The notes below the pieces were generated by a model. That model was not told the origin of the DNA, did not search any database, and saw only the letters and a program-made list of their open reading frames with translations. The position numbers were made by a program, and so were the translations under genes. From Camellia lanceoleosa (lineage: Eukaryota > Streptophyta > Magnoliopsida > Ericales > Theaceae): a stretch of 64,000 nucleotides of DNA. The stretch is taken from contig CM045758.1 in the NCBI GenBank assembly GCA_025200525.1, positions 2,108,001-2,172,000 on the forward strand, written 5' to 3'. Positions 1 to 12,684 of the stretch are shown piece after piece; within the stretch, counting starts at the first letter, position 1; the number at the start of each line of letters is the position of its first letter.

Positions 1-253
1 AGGGTTAAAAATGATTTTCTCATTTTGATGTCACTAAAACGGCATTGTTGCTTGGTTTCCTTAGCTTTGATATCCTGGTTTTTTCCATAGTAATATACTT
101 CATATATTAACACGTAACCTCTTTGTGAAATATATATTGATTCTATATAAATAGTGGTCAAGCATTTTTTATGCGATTTTCTGTTTCTGTAATAATTTAA
201 GTCATATCATGTAGATGTAAAATGTCTAATCTTTTTGCTTCGTGTTTTTCAAG

Positions 254-3200
254 GTTTATGTGATTGGTGAGGATGGCATCTTGAAGGAGCTTGAGCTTGC
301 TGGTTTTCAGTACCTTGGTGGGCCAGTATGTATAAATTTCAACATAGTTCCCTGCACTGCTCGATGAACTCTGAAATCTGCAGCTTTTGCATACAATTGC
401 TTGAATATGATGTATTCTTCTGCCTGAGAGAGAAAAACATTGGCAAAAACAAAATTTTACTCATAGTCTCACCAACGACGTGTCTTGATTTTTTTGGTTT
501 CTTACTGTGGTCAGGCTTAAATCTGGCTCGCCAAATTTTTCCTTCCTATAAAGATCTAAGCGGCTTCTGCTGAAGACATTGACAAGTCTGATTCCAAAAT
601 CATTTTGTTTCTCTTTAATTTGATAGTCTGAATATCAACAGCCCTATACATTTTTGTGGGACAACAACATGGTCAAATTGAATGCGAAGACCCCCTAGCA
701 TACTAGTCAAACTGAAGGGAGCACTAAGGAGTATGTAGTCACTAGACAGCCTTATCCCCACTTTCTTTCTTAATAATGGACAAAAATGGGTGGTGACTAT
801 GCCTTTCCCTGCTGTGCAATATTTATTGGAAAATCCTCCTCCCTCCCTCCTAACATCTAGTATACAGTGTGAGGTAATGGTAATGCCGTTAGACTTGGAC
901 ATTTATGTCGCATATGCCAAAAGTTGTTCTTTATTTTATTTTTAGTTATAATATTTTACATTCTGTTGTTTAGGAACCAGAATGGGAAATGCCATGTGAA
1001 TTAATATTATGTCTTGCTATTTATAGAGACTTCATGAATACTGGATTCTTATGTGTTATTTTTTACAGGAAGATGGTGGGAAAAAGATTGAGCTAAAGCC
1101 TGGATTCTTGATGGAGCATGATCATGATGTACACTTCAATTCTCATAACTGATCATTTTTTTATATTTCAGCTTCAGTCTCTGACTTAGGGAATATCTAA
1201 ACTGTTCCTGTCACTGTTATCTAAATTTTTTCCTTACTTCAAAAATTATAATGTAAATTACAAAATAGATTAAAGTTAAAGGGTGTAGTTTTAATTCTGG
1301 AGAAAGGAAGTGGATGAAAACAGTTACATGCCCTCCGTCTCTTCTTATCTTTCTTCTTTCTCCACTGATCATTCATTTCTCTCTCTCTCTCTCTCAAACA
1401 TCCATGCAGAGCTATGGTAAACATCTATCACTACTCCATTCATTATAGTTCCAACTTCTGACCATACTCAAAGATTTTGTTCATTACCTTCTAGGTTGGA
1501 GCTGTTGTGGTTGGATTTGATCGTTACTTCAACTACTATAAAGTTCAGTAAGTTCTCTTTTTCTCTTGCACTGATGTTATCTTTCATAAGAAATTCTCAT
1601 ACATACTATCTGTGGTGGTAAATGTATCATTACCAACTACAATAATGAGACTATCACGGGAAAACAAATAATTTTGTTAGATATCTTTACCAAAGCTATA
1701 GACAAAGATGGCATGCATTGATCTGAAAATCACTTATTAACTGCACACCAGGGAACAATGATTTGGCTCTCTGTGACAATCCTTCACTGTTTTTAAGGCC
1801 CTAGTTGTAAAGGGGGCAAAACTTTTTTTTGTTTTTTGTTTTTTTTTTTTTTGTTGTCAGATGTCAAGTTCTTTGATTATATGCCATATGTGTAGCATTT
1901 ATTTTATTCAATATTTGTTTTGGTGGTCTTAACCAGACATTCTAAATTTTCTTTGCATAAGATACATATTTTGTTGCTAATAATGCTTAGTGAATCAAAT
2001 TAATGCTATTATTGGAATATTCTGGCACCTTAACACAGACCTATGTTTTATTTTCACCATTAAACCTATTTGCTGTACTTTAACATATGTATAATTTCTG
2101 GTCTTTATTGATGTCTTAAACTATCTATTTTTGTCACATAATGGAAGGTATGGTACACTATGCATACGCGAAAATCCAGGGTGTCTATTCATAGCTACAA
2201 ATCGTGATGCTGTCACTCATCTTACAGATGCTCAAGAATGGGCAGGTTCACTTCTCGTCTCCTTTACAATTTGCGTAATTTCTTAAATTCAAGTTTCACT
2301 TTTTTGAAATGACTGGTACATTTTTTATTTGTTCACATCATATAGTTCAAACACGCCCTTTTCACTTTCTTCCTGAGCATTGAAGGTTCCAAGGATGTCC
2401 TAATTGCTAAGTCACTGAAAGGCAAGCGCATAATACTGGTGAAATATGTTGTCGGACTAAATCAATTCACTGATTATTATGTTGGTCCTGAAAAAAAGGA
2501 ATTGGTATGTTGGTCAGACTTTTATGCTTTTCGAACATAACGGCATTTGTTATGTGGTGCTTGTCATTCTTCTCCTCTTCACATGTTCTCTTGCTATCTA
2601 ATATCTTGGTGAATGATCACTGGAATTATGACCGGCTATATCTGTGGAACAAAAGTTATTGGTTAAGATATGCCTTTCGACCATTATGCTAAAAGGTTCT
2701 CAGGAATTTGCATTATGTGTGTGTTTGAAGATGATTGTAAAGATTATGAGGGTCATTGCTGAGCTTGCTTTGTCAGGATTATGGTAGGAATTTTATTCCA
2801 TTGTGATAAACGGCACTCAGGAATTTGCAATGTTCAATAATATGTTTGAAGATGATTGTTGAGGTTGAGGCATTATTGAGTTTGCATTGTCAAAATTATG
2901 GCAATAGAATCTAATGAATTTTTTTGGCTTCAGGTGGTGGTTCTATGGTTGGTGCACTCTGTGGATCTACTCAACGAGAACCACTGGTTGTAGGAAAGCC
3001 TTCAACTTTTATGATGGACTACTTAGCAAACAAGTATGATGCCCAAGCATCTCTCATTCTTATCTACTTTTGAACTCTACTGTTAGTTAACGTAATATTT
3101 TTTACTACAGATTTGGGATTCAAAAGTCACAGATATGCATGGTTGGTGATAGATTGGATACAGATATTCTTTTTGGACAAAATGGTGGTTGCAAAACCCT

Positions 3201-3408
3201 TCTTGTTCTCTCAGGTCACCACTGAATATATTTCTCCTCCACCTCTTAATTTCCCATGATTTGTGTTATCTAACAGAGGTTTTCTCTTTTCTCTATGATA
3301 GGTGTGACTTCTTTGTCAATGCTTCAAAATCCTAACAATTCCATTCAGCCAGACTTCTACACCGACAAGATTCCAGATTTTCTCTCTCTTAAAGCTGCTA
3401 CTGTCTAA
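254..3408 (+). CDS. PGLP2: phosphoglycolate phosphatase, cytosolic PGLP2-type (3' seven exons; 5' end outside window)
   Basis: This is a HAD-superfamily phosphatase that hydrolyses 2-phosphoglycolate to glycolate and phosphate. Coding exons are 254-325, 1069-1128, 1495-1547, 2148-2245, 2934-3033, 3111-3214 and 3302-3408 (stop TAA 3406-3408). All introns are GT-AG and the phases join, giving the last 197 residues. Visible family features are a cap-domain stretch with [10 protein letters not shown], the lysine motif VVGKPS, and the metal-binding motif [11 protein letters not shown] followed by a short C-terminal tail. From memory the sequence is closer to the Arabidopsis cytosolic PGLP2 than to the plastid PGLP1; the N-terminus that would settle this lies upstream. 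Exon 1 here starts right after a 3' splice site (AG at 252-253), so the first exons with the nucleophile DxD motif are missing. The frame is intact, with no sign of decay. Confidence 0.93.
2698..2910 (+). repeat. diverged tandem duplication inside a PGLP intron
   Basis: Two copies of a ~90-110 base segment lie head to tail in the intron before the exon at 2934. Both contain CAGGAATTTGCA, a TTTGAAGATGATTGT block and a TTGTCA..ATTATGG end. The copies start near 2698 and 2817. No coding meaning is seen. Confidence 0.6.
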
Positions 3409-3445
3409 GGACACGGCATCACGATTTTGCATGTATCCCATTACC

Positions 3446-3607
3446 CTACTGGTGTGTTTGGTTGAGGGATTTAGGGAGGGATTTGGAAAGGGAAAGGGAA
3501 AAGGTGTGTGAAACTATGTGAAATATATACATATTTTATTCACATTTCACCTACCTTTTCCATTTCCCTTTCCCTTTCCCTCCCCAAATCCCCCAACCAA
3601 ACACAGC
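3446..3607. mobile_element. hairpin MITE just downstream of PGLP stop
   Basis: The left arm (about 3449-3512) contains GTGTGTTTGGTTGAGGGATT, a purine-rich block of GGGAAAGGG repeats. The right arm (about 3541-3605) is its inverse, ending in CCCCCAACCAAACACAG. The arms are separated by about 30 AT-rich bases, so a transcript would fold into a near-complete hairpin. It begins about 40 bases after the stop codon and may lie in the 3' UTR. Diverged relatives sit at 52380-52832. It carries no coding capacity. The superfamily is uncertain; the TGTTTGG-type ends are common to several DNA-transposon groups. Confidence 0.8.
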
Positions 3608-4056
3608 ATAAGTGAACAGAAATGCAATTCTGATGTCTAATTGTTTTCTCTGCTATTTAAGAAATTAGCTCTAGGAGGTCATATAAAGTGATATGATTCA
3701 AGTCTGCTGTAATGGGTTAAACACACAAGAAAAAAAAATCTGGTGGCCATGATATGTTGGACATTTTTATACCTTGACTTCTTGTTTAGTTGCTGAGAAG
3801 ATGTAAGTATTGAAATGTGAAATTACACAAGTATTTGTGTGGAATTTTGTTTCTTTTCACGTCTTGTCAGCTAGCTGATGGCATGTTAATGGGATCTTTG
3901 CTTTATATAAACTAACGATAGGTACAAATACGATTTGTAATTTTACATTAAATTTTTTTATATTGATGTGCAATTTTGAAATATTTTATAATTGAGTGAA
4001 ACCGTTTAATAATTGTTGGATGTGACAATTAGGGCATTCTTGGGGGGGAAAAAAAG
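3608..4056. other. AT-rich intergenic sequence, nothing recognised
   Basis: No open frame, repeat or RNA gene was recognised here. It probably contains the end of the PGLP 3' UTR and then spacer. Confidence 0.5.
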
Positions 4057-4438
4057 GTAAATTATACCAGTAGTCTCTATATTTTATTCTTTATATCGTT
4101 TAGTTTTTACACTTTCAATTGATTTAATTTTTACCCTTAATTTTAAAATTTGTTTCAATTTGATTCAATTAATAATATCGTTAATATTTTTTAAGAAAAA
4201 TTATTACTAAATTGGCTGAGATTAACTAACTAGGTTGAGTAAATTTATAATTTTACCCTTAAAAATATGGAATGTGATACTTATATGTGTATTTTTCATT
4301 AAACAAAAATGTTAAAAGTAGTAATCAATTTTCAAATTGAGTCAAATTATAAATTTATGATCAAAATTAAGTCAATAAAAAATATAATGGGCTAAAATAA
4401 CATAAGGGATGAAATATAGGGATTACCGTTAATTTGTC
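4057..4438. mobile_element. short inverted-repeat element (MITE-like)
   Basis: The ends are imperfect inverted repeats of about 28 bases. The left end reads GTAAATTATACCAGTAGTCT; the right end, inverted, reads GACAAATTAACGGTAATCCC, followed by a shared CTATATTT block. The interior is AT-rich, about 320 bases, with no coding capacity. Superfamily not assigned. Confidence 0.6.
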
Positions 4439-4893
4439 TTAAAAAAAATTAAAGTAACAACATTCACGCTAAATGATAAAATATATATTCATATAAGGTA
4501 TGTCCATGATTAGTGTTTTCATATTGAATTTATGAATAGAAATACATTTTTTATTTTATTTTTCTTTTGTGTTTGCAAATCCAATATTCCAAAACAAGCC
4601 TGAAATGAGCTGAGTGAATCTGTTTGCCATTCAGTTGTATCTAAAATTATATCTCAATTGAATTCAGGCAAATTGGAAGGAAATGAGATACAAATAAAAT
4701 TAGGAGTCAAAATATTATGAACTATGAATTGAAAGAAAGGACACTTGATATGCTGATTTTTTACAAAGAAGTTAAAGATACGTGTTGGATAACGATAATT
4801 ACAGCTTAATGGTAAATAAATAAATTATTTAAGTGAAAATTTTATTTTATTTTAATTATAATATATGTTCAAAAAGGAAAATAAGTACAAAAT
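4439..4893. other. AT-rich intergenic sequence, nothing recognised
   Basis: Low-complexity AT-rich spacer between two repeat elements. No gene or RNA was recognised. Confidence 0.5.
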
Positions 4894-5610
4894 GGTGAAA
4901 TTTATAGGAAATTTTATTTTCACACACCTAGTTATTTCAGTGCACATATTTTCTCAGTGCACTTAATAATTTGATTATTAATTTTTGTTCTCATCCCACA
5001 CATCAATTATTCTAATCATATCTTTAACTTATATATTGTACACACCATCTCAACTCTCTTTCCACACACCTATTCAAAATTGAAGCGTAGCGGTCTGCCC
5101 TATTTCGGTTCACAATGAAGATAGTTAAGGAAACTCCATCAAAAAGACTGAAGACTTGAGAACCTCCATTGACACTAACTCCATTGAATACGCTCCTTTT
5201 TCATTCGACACTCTAGTTCCGAAATCTATTGAAGACAACTATTACTTTGTTTCGATTTCGTTATCACATTTTGTAACAACCACCTTCTTAATTAATTGCT
5301 AATTTTGTGGTTTGCCTTGATTATGTGTTTATATGTTACTTATGTGCCATGTGTTATTTGAATTGTGTTATGATTAACAGATATGATAGAATATGAAATA
5401 ACCTGTCTGAATCAGTAAACCATAAGGTTGAAATTAAATGTTTGGACTAGGTAATTAAAGCTTAATTCACATTAGTAGCAGAATTAAGCATATGAATAGT
5501 GCAATTTAATTCAATATAATTTATTAATTTAAACTTATGTTTATGATTAAGCTTAATTAGAGCTTAAGGGGAATAAAGATTAATTACACTCCCTAAGATA
5601 CTCATCAACT

Positions 5611-5611
<1 letters not shown>

Positions 5612-5643
<32 letters not shown>
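5612..5643. repeat. (AG)n microsatellite
   Basis: About 16 uninterrupted AG units lie inside LTR-like element A. Confidence 0.95.
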
Positions 5644-5648
<5 letters not shown>

Positions 5649-6886
5649 GTGCATTGTGTAAAGAATTCTAGAGCGTCAAAAGGGGAAAAGGGGAGGAGCT
5701 TAGGGAAAATATTGGAGATAGGCTTGATTTTCACAAATCAACAACTGAAGGTAATCTCTTCACTCAAATTTCTTGAAATTGAAACTTCTACACTCATCAT
5801 CTTCTAAGATCTAAGTTTAATTAGGATGAATTCATGGTTGTTTTAGAATTGTGAACCTTTATGAGCATTAAAGAGAGAAATTATGAGAATTAGCTCTGGA
5901 ATATGGCTTGCATGGCATACTTTCATGAGATTCATGTTTTCTTGCATGATTTATGAGAATGGAGGAAAAAACCCTATGGATTTTGAGTTGGAACTCAAGA
6001 CACGCTTGTATTTTGACTTTACACTTTAAATTCAAGACTTTGATATTGTAAATGGAAATTTGAGTTTTGTGTTTAAGTGATGATTTGAGTTTGAAGTTAA
6101 GAATGTTTAATTCAACATGTTTTTGAAGAGTTTTGGGCCTTGCTTGGCATAAAAATGAGATTTGAGGTTGTAAAACTTAACTTCAAAAATGAAGCAAAAT
6201 TTCTGACTGAAACTCAAGCTAGACCGCACATGCGGTGGGAGGTCCTACACGTGCGGCCAAACCCTCCTCTATTTTGGTTGGCTTCTGCTTTAATTGCACG
6301 TGCGAGGCACACGTGCGGTGGAGGTTCTGCACGTACAGCCAATGCCACCAACACGTGTTGTTTTTAGAGCAATTTTTCGACTTTGTTTTCTCTTCGTTTT
6401 TCGAACTTCCAAACCTCCGTTTGTATGGTTTTCATGTGCATTTCACATGCATATGCTTTTCATGAATACAAAGGGAATTAGAGAATGAATCGAATGAATA
6501 AGTAGTGAATGAACCGAATAGGGTTAAAAAATGATTGATTGAATTGTCCATGTAATAAGAGGATGTGCTTAAATGTGTTTCTATAGGTCAGACGCCGCAC
6601 CCTAGCCAAGGGATTCAAGGAGTCAACTGTGAGTAACAACCTTGTAAAGATATGTTATAATTTATCAGTATTTTCTAACTTATATAATGTTCTATTCTGA
6701 AATGATATTTTCTGACTGATTGAATGATTGTCCTGTTTTCTGAATTGTATTCGTGGCATCCTTAACATTTGTTACTGCTATTGTGTACTATTACTGTTAC
6801 AGAGATCTTTGTCAGTTCAAATTCTTAGAACTTTTGTTTACTGTATTGGTGGCCACCATCAATTCTGACTATTCAGTCTTTGTAAT

Positions 6887-8807
6887 TGTAATACCCCGAA
6901 ATAAATGCCATAAATCCATCCAAGGCTATATGTAAATAACAATATGAATCAGAGTATAATATTTTTTCATTTCATGAGAGTTAATAGTACAAAAGAGTTT
7001 AACTAAATAAATGCCTTTTAGGCTTACATCTTTCCAAGACCATGCTTGGTTACAATAAAAGCGGATATAAACCCAATACATGTAAAGCCCTTGGCTTGAA
7101 TCAAAACAATAACACAATACATAAAAGAGAATCCTTCAGCTTTGGTTCCTCCCAAGCTATTGTCTTGGCAGAGCCATATCACTAACACCTGAAAATAGTT
7201 TTTTCCAAATAGGATGAGCCAAAGCCTAGTAAAAACAATCTAACACAATGTATGAATCTTAACAAAAATATAAGTATGATATGCATATTCAATGCCCATG
7301 ATAAAATCATTTATAACTTTTTTTACAAAACCATGCCATGCCAAGCTCTATATCTCAATTCACGAGTCATCCACTATTTTATATAAACAACTAAACTGAA
7401 GGTATAACTCAATGGGTCACTAACCAACACAACCATTATACAAATACTTCTATTTTGCTATTTTACAGATATTTCGTCTGTGAGAATCGGCCCCATGTAT
7501 AAGCGCGATTTTCGAGACTTCCATCATGAACACACAAACCAACTTAATTCAATGGAGTCCATCCCATTTCTTCTCCCAAACATAGAGTACATCCGAAACA
7601 TCATACATTTACAATGTATCAAAGAAATAGACATGTTCAATAACAACAGATAAAAGATTAGTTTCATTTCACCTAATCCTCATGTAATTTCTACAATAAT
7701 TATGGTTATCCTACACCGATAGCCCAAACATATATTTCTAAATAGATATACAATCTCCAAAATAGATAAATTATCTAAATTTCCATAGGTGAGAGGTAAC
7801 ACATATCCAACTCTACCATTTATATAAACATTCATCCAATTTCATATATACCAATTTCATTTATTTATACAAAATAACTATTTAGGGCAAAACTCCATTT
7901 TATTCCAAAACTCATCCCGGGTATCAAAATCAACAAATTGATCATAACACAACCTTACATCTACTCCCATAACCATTTTTAACACATACATTTGAAAACC
8001 CCTCTTTGGATTTTAAACCAAAACCTTAGGTTTGTTCAAAATCATTCCAAATCCCAATATTCTTTACACATCAACAAATAACTAAGTTAAAACTCATAGA
8101 AAAGTGTAGAAAGTCCTTACTTCGAAGCTAGAGATTAAGGAAGCAATGGATGAACTTCAACGATGCCGAAACCAAGCTCTATTTAGATCAAAATGTAGCT
8201 CTTGAGGTACTCTACCTTTTTAACAAAGGCATATGGGTAGAGAAACCACCAAATCCAGGTGAAAATATATATATAGAGAGAGAGAGAGGCTCTAGATCTA
8301 ATGTTTTGAGAGAAAAAAGATGTGAAAAAGTCATGTAGAAAAGTGTTGTTGCGAATTGATATACACATAGTCCACTTGAGCACAAGAAGTGATGCTTAAG
8401 CGTCAGACATAATAAGTTGTTCCGCTCGAACGCAAAATGCACACTCCCAATAGTTTTGTAGACAACAGACCAATGCTCAAGCACAAGAAAGGCCACTTAA
8501 GTTGAGACTGCTCGAGTGCAGAAAGCACTGCTCAAGCATAGAATACACTCTCCTAATAGTTTTGCAGACCTGCAAAAGTATTGAGAGTTCACAAAGCCCG
8601 TTCAAGCAACCTTGCGCTCGAGCGGAGAACCAAAATTCTGGGCAACAAAAGTTTGAAAACCAAACAACCAACCTATTCCAAACGCAACCATTACAATTCA
8701 ATAGCCAAAACTCAAAGAAGTATGAGAGGAAAAGACATGAACAACACTACGAAACCACGAAACCCGAGTCCAAGATACAAAAGGGTTGGGTTAAAACCGG
8801 AATCGCT
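6887..8807. mobile_element. second LTR-like element nested in element A
   Basis: Element A is interrupted at 6886 and resumes at about 8813 (ACCTACTGTACT), as shown by alignment with the uninterrupted copy at 13736-16166. The insert begins TGTAATACCCCG. It is preceded by GTAAT (6882-6886) and followed by ATAAT (8808-8812), probably a target duplication with one change. It contains a (AG)n tract at about 8273-8288 and several CTCGAG/CTCAAG-type motifs around 8420-8630. No reverse transcriptase or other long frame is present, so it is most likely a solo LTR of another family. The exact right end is uncertain by a few bases. Confidence 0.55.
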
Positions 8808-9139
8808 ATAATGACCTACTGTACTGTTTTGCTATTAGATATACCACGTATAACTATTATGCTTTCATTATGAATGACAAGTTATAAATACTGATTGAGA
8901 AAGTGATCCACTATTGAAATGACTAGTTTTTATTATTGTACGGACATCATTCATAACCTCTTTATACTATTGTTATTCACTGGGCTCTAGCTCATTGTTT
9001 TATATATGTATGTAGGTAATCAAGCTCAGGACTGGACCTAGTGGCATCAACCTAGGCTCTGTTTTGTTAAACCAACTTTTGTATCTCACCGCGAGGTTCC
9101 TACCGATCAAACTCCAAGGCTTTATGGGTGATTAAAACT

Positions 9140-11300
9140 CGCCCTTTTGTGTTACGATCATTAGCTTCAATTCAAGAAATATTGTGAATGTAGGTTAAGC
9201 GCTTATTCAAGATATTTTTATGCAAGTTTATAAATTTATGTATTAATTAGGTTTAAAATCACAAAGAAAAATATACATAAATGACTTAACGTTTGACTTA
9301 AAAAAAATCTCTCTGCGTCTTAATTTATTAATAAAATTTTAATCTTATATAAGAAATTATAAATTTTTGATCAATATTAAAATAATTTATTGATAATTTT
9401 ATTTAAAGATGAATTTTAATTCAATTTTGTCTTATTTACTTTTAAGGACCTATAATATATTCAATTGGATATCTTAATTATAATATCTGCTCAACATATA
9501 ATAATACTTGTCGGGAAACGTGAGGATTGAAGATCTGAAGAAAATAGAAGGGGAGCGAGAGGAGAGGGTGAAAGAATTGGGGAATTGGAATCGAAAGATT
9601 TTAAATTCTAGATCTTACCTGGTATGGAATGATCTTGATTGGGAATTATTCTTGTTGATCTTGGAATGATTGATCTTGATTGAGTTTATGTGATGGATGT
9701 TGAGAATGTGAATGTTTTGAGGATGGATCACGTCTTCTTTTTATTTATGAAAGTATTCCAATATAATATTTATTTTATATTTTAATTTAATATTCAACTA
9801 TGAACATAGATTAGAGTTTAAATTAACTTATGGATGTATATGTATGTAAATCCAATTGGATTGATTAAAGAAGATTTCATGAGATTTTGTTGTGAGATTG
9901 TTTGGATTGAGGTTGTTGTTGATTTGTGTTATGTGATTGATGTTTTTTTTTTTTTGTTAGATGTGATATTGATGTTTTTGTTTTTGCATTTTATTGGAAA
10001 GATTGTAATTTTTAGAATTTTTTTTTGGCGAATTTCAAGGTTCTGTTTGGCATTTTTCGGCGAATTCCTGAGTTTATGTGGGTTTGTGCCTCGTCATTGT
10101 GATCTCTGACCAAAGCAGCGTTCGGGCTATTCGGAACATCAGCGCCAAAGTGTAGTGGGTTTGGCGTATTTTTAAATCTGGTATTTTTTATTTTATTTTA
10201 TTTTAGAATTTTATAATGTATTTTTAAAATTATTAAAATTGTAAAAAAGTGTAAAAGTTCGAAATGATTAAAAGAAACTAAAGTGCAAATGATAATAGAA
10301 AGGTATTCGGGACACCAATGCATGTAGGTCTCTCGTATGATGGCGTAATAAAAGTAACATTTATATATGTATATTCTTGTATTGATGCGGAAATGATTTA
10401 TGTATGATGCGGAATTGAAAATGAAAAGTATCATCCATTATAATGTCTGTTGTCTAAAAAGGTCTGATATCCTCTAGAAAGGCATTGTCTTCTACAAAAT
10501 TAGAATTTATGCTTTATCTTATTTGTCTTGTTTCCGCGAACAGATATCTGTTGTGACCCCAATTTCTACTCGTCTAAAAGCCCTTATCATTTGTCATGAG
10601 GCTCTAAAATCTGCAATTTATCTATCAATGCCGAACGTATTCAAGGCCATCTGTTATTTATCTTTCTTGTCTTATATCTGTTGTCGACATGGCTTTTCTT
10701 TGTCTTATGTTCATTGTCTATCAGTCTTATCAATGCCTATCTGCTGGCACGAACGACAGACCAATATGTTATTCAGTAATTTATTTTGGTTTAAGTAATG
10801 CATTTTATGCGTGATTGATTTATTTATTACTGTATATTTACTATATATGTTATATTCTATATGTTATTTGTATATATTGTTTGATTCAGCTTGCTAGCGT
10901 TTCTGCGTTACGTGCATTTTTAAAAACAAGGATACGATAACCACGGGGAGGGAGAACCATATATAGTACGATTTCTTTGTTTATATAATTTTTTTATCCA
11001 TCCCCGTGTTCAAGTATTTCTAGTTTTGAGTTTGAGTGCTGCCTAATATCAATTTTGGTTGTAGATGTTTGTATTTTATTTACGTATGCGTGTTTGCCTT
11101 TTTGTAAATCGAATGGTGGTCTCCGTCTTGGGTAGTGCTCAATGGATATGTGGTCGATTTTATTTATAAAAAATTTCTCCTGCTCGCCGGCTCCCCAAAT
11201 TCATCATCGGTCGTCCATACCATTCATTCTGTTTTTGTTAGGCTTTGCCCTTTTTTTTAGGAGGGCGGGTTAAAGTATGCAGAATCAAGTGTCAATTATG
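9140..11300. mobile_element. unclassified insert in element A (approximate ends)
   Basis: Comparison with the copy at 13736-16166 shows that about 2.1 kb here has no counterpart there. The sequence begins with AAAACTCGCCC near 9135 and ends with GGGCGGGTTAAA near 11270, which are weakly inverse to each other. Inside are an AT-rich left part (9180-9480), a purine-rich stretch (9520-9600) and short open frames without recognisable domains. I cannot assign a superfamily. Confidence 0.35.
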
Positions 11301-12354
11301 ATATTGACCGTTGCTAAAACTGAATTTGTTATGAGGATTACATCCTAAAATTTTGTTATGTTTTGTACTTAAACTTAATATGGATTGGTATGCATCTGTA
11401 TATATATAGTTCTGTTTTGTTCATTTAAGTCTTCACAACTCATTGGACGTTATATTTTATTATGTATAGGCTTCTGCCAGCCCCTATTACTGAATTACTA
11501 TTAAGCAGGCCTTTGGTAATCTAGGATTACTAGGCGGGCACCTCTCTAATCCCTTGGGCTGGGGGTTGGCTCGTGACACATTTGGTACCATTTCGTTTGA
11601 TTTGTCCATGCATTGACAAATTAGAATAAACCCTCATTTTTTCCTTGAAGAGTTTTGATTTTGGGAATTTGGCATTGGTTTTTTCGAAATAGATTGATTT
11701 GGTCGACACTGTAGTTCCAAATAGAATAGAATATTTTGACACTGGTTGTCCGAATTAATCGCAAAAAAAAAAAAAAAAAACTTCTGCACGAAAAAAAATT
11801 AACTTTTTCATTATTACTTTTGCTGTCTCTAGGCATATTTTTACTTGATTTTGAACTTCCATTGGTTTGTAACTTTTCCATAACAAAATCAAGAATAATT
11901 GTGGAACTAATGAGAAAACGATATAAATAATGAAGTATAAACCTAGAAAGTAAAACAATATGAGAATTGCTATGAGAGTATTGTTTTGCAAATAATAGAT
12001 GAGTATAAGGTATGTAGCAAGCAAAGTGAGAAACAATGGAACAAGTAACAAATAATGAAGAAATTAAGGTTCAGTTTTTTTTTTTTTTACTCAAAAAATG
12101 TATATTGAGATTTTTTTTTATTTTTAAAAGATGTGTATACAAAATATTTTGATATAATATTATTGGGTGTTGATGGATGTCCATTATGATCATTTTAGTT
12201 TAGGGTATAATTGTTATTAAAATAATATTTCATTAAGTGTGTAAACTGAAATAACTAGGTGTGTGAAAATAAAATTTCTTGAAATTTATTGTTTTTAAAC
12301 GGACTGACCCTATTCATCCTATATCCCTCATCTTAATTATATTTGCTTTCGTTT

Positions 12355-12560
12355 TGGATGTGGGTTGACTTTTTGACTTTTTGATAGCTGGGGTTAAAAA
12401 GTCTTGTTTGGGATAGACTTTTTGATTTTTTTGACTTTTGTAATAGAAAAAATGAAATGATTATTGTTTGAATATGACATTTTGTCTTATTAATTTTTTA
12501 GTTTACTCTATCTTTTTGTGACTATTTTAACCCAAATAATCTATGCCAAACATAGCCTTA
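12355..12560. mobile_element. MITE-like element
   Basis: This is a Tourist-like short element with TTTGGGATAGACTTTTTGA-type sequence on the left and ATGCCAAACATAGCC on the right, and internal GACATTTTGTCTTATTAA. The same internal block (GGCATTTTGTCTTATTGA) occurs in the neighbour at 12685-12888, and its inverse (TCAACC..ACACCACATTC) at 53022-53222, so these are family members. Ends are approximate. Confidence 0.5.
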
Positions 12561-12684
12561 CTCTATGCAACCCTATTTGTTTCATTCTTTATCTTTATTC
12601 ATTTTCCTTCTTTAAAAATCTAGTTACTGCAATCAGTTAAACCCCTTAATTGTTTTTTTTTTTTTTTTTTTTTGGTTTACTTGG

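Larger units (their letters stand above)
5272..11578 (-). mobile_element. interrupted solo-LTR-like element A, with CATTT target duplication
   Basis: The element starts TGTAACAACC at 5272 and ends CTCGTGACA at 11578. The five bases before (5267-5271) and after (11579-11583) are both CATTT, a direct target duplication as left by LTR retrotransposons. Segments 5300-6886, 8808-~9140 and ~11300-11578 match, in inverse orientation, the second copy at 13736-16166. Shared landmarks include ATTCGTGGCATCC, ACAGAGATCT, a CTCAC..CGAGGTTCC block and GGCCTTTGGTAATC near the end. Without its two insertions it would be roughly 2.3 kb. No gag or pol was found, so it is read as a solo LTR. The minus strand is chosen because family members normally start TGTCACGACC. 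Confidence 0.65.
4894..12290. mobile_element. ~7.4 kb interval bounded by a near-identical terminal inverted repeat
   Basis: The block at about 4897-4985 (core ATTTTCACACACCTAGTTAT) recurs in inverse orientation at about 12217-12285. The longest identical core is roughly 33 bases, with further similarity on both sides. Between the arms lie a long solo-LTR-like element (5272-11578) and about 300-600 bases of unrecognised DNA on each side. The simplest reading is a DNA transposon or MITE with these ends that later received the LTR element. I see no transposase, so it would be non-autonomous. Two independent MITE insertions in opposite orientation would look the same. Confidence 0.5.

Noticed and set aside
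8502..8873. 123-codon plus-strand frame
   Set aside because: It lies in the nested LTR-like element, overlaps other frames and has no recognisable domain.
11755..12051. Hydrophobic 98-codon minus-strand frame
   Set aside because: AT-rich sequence next to a poly-A tract; composition explains the apparent hydrophobicity.
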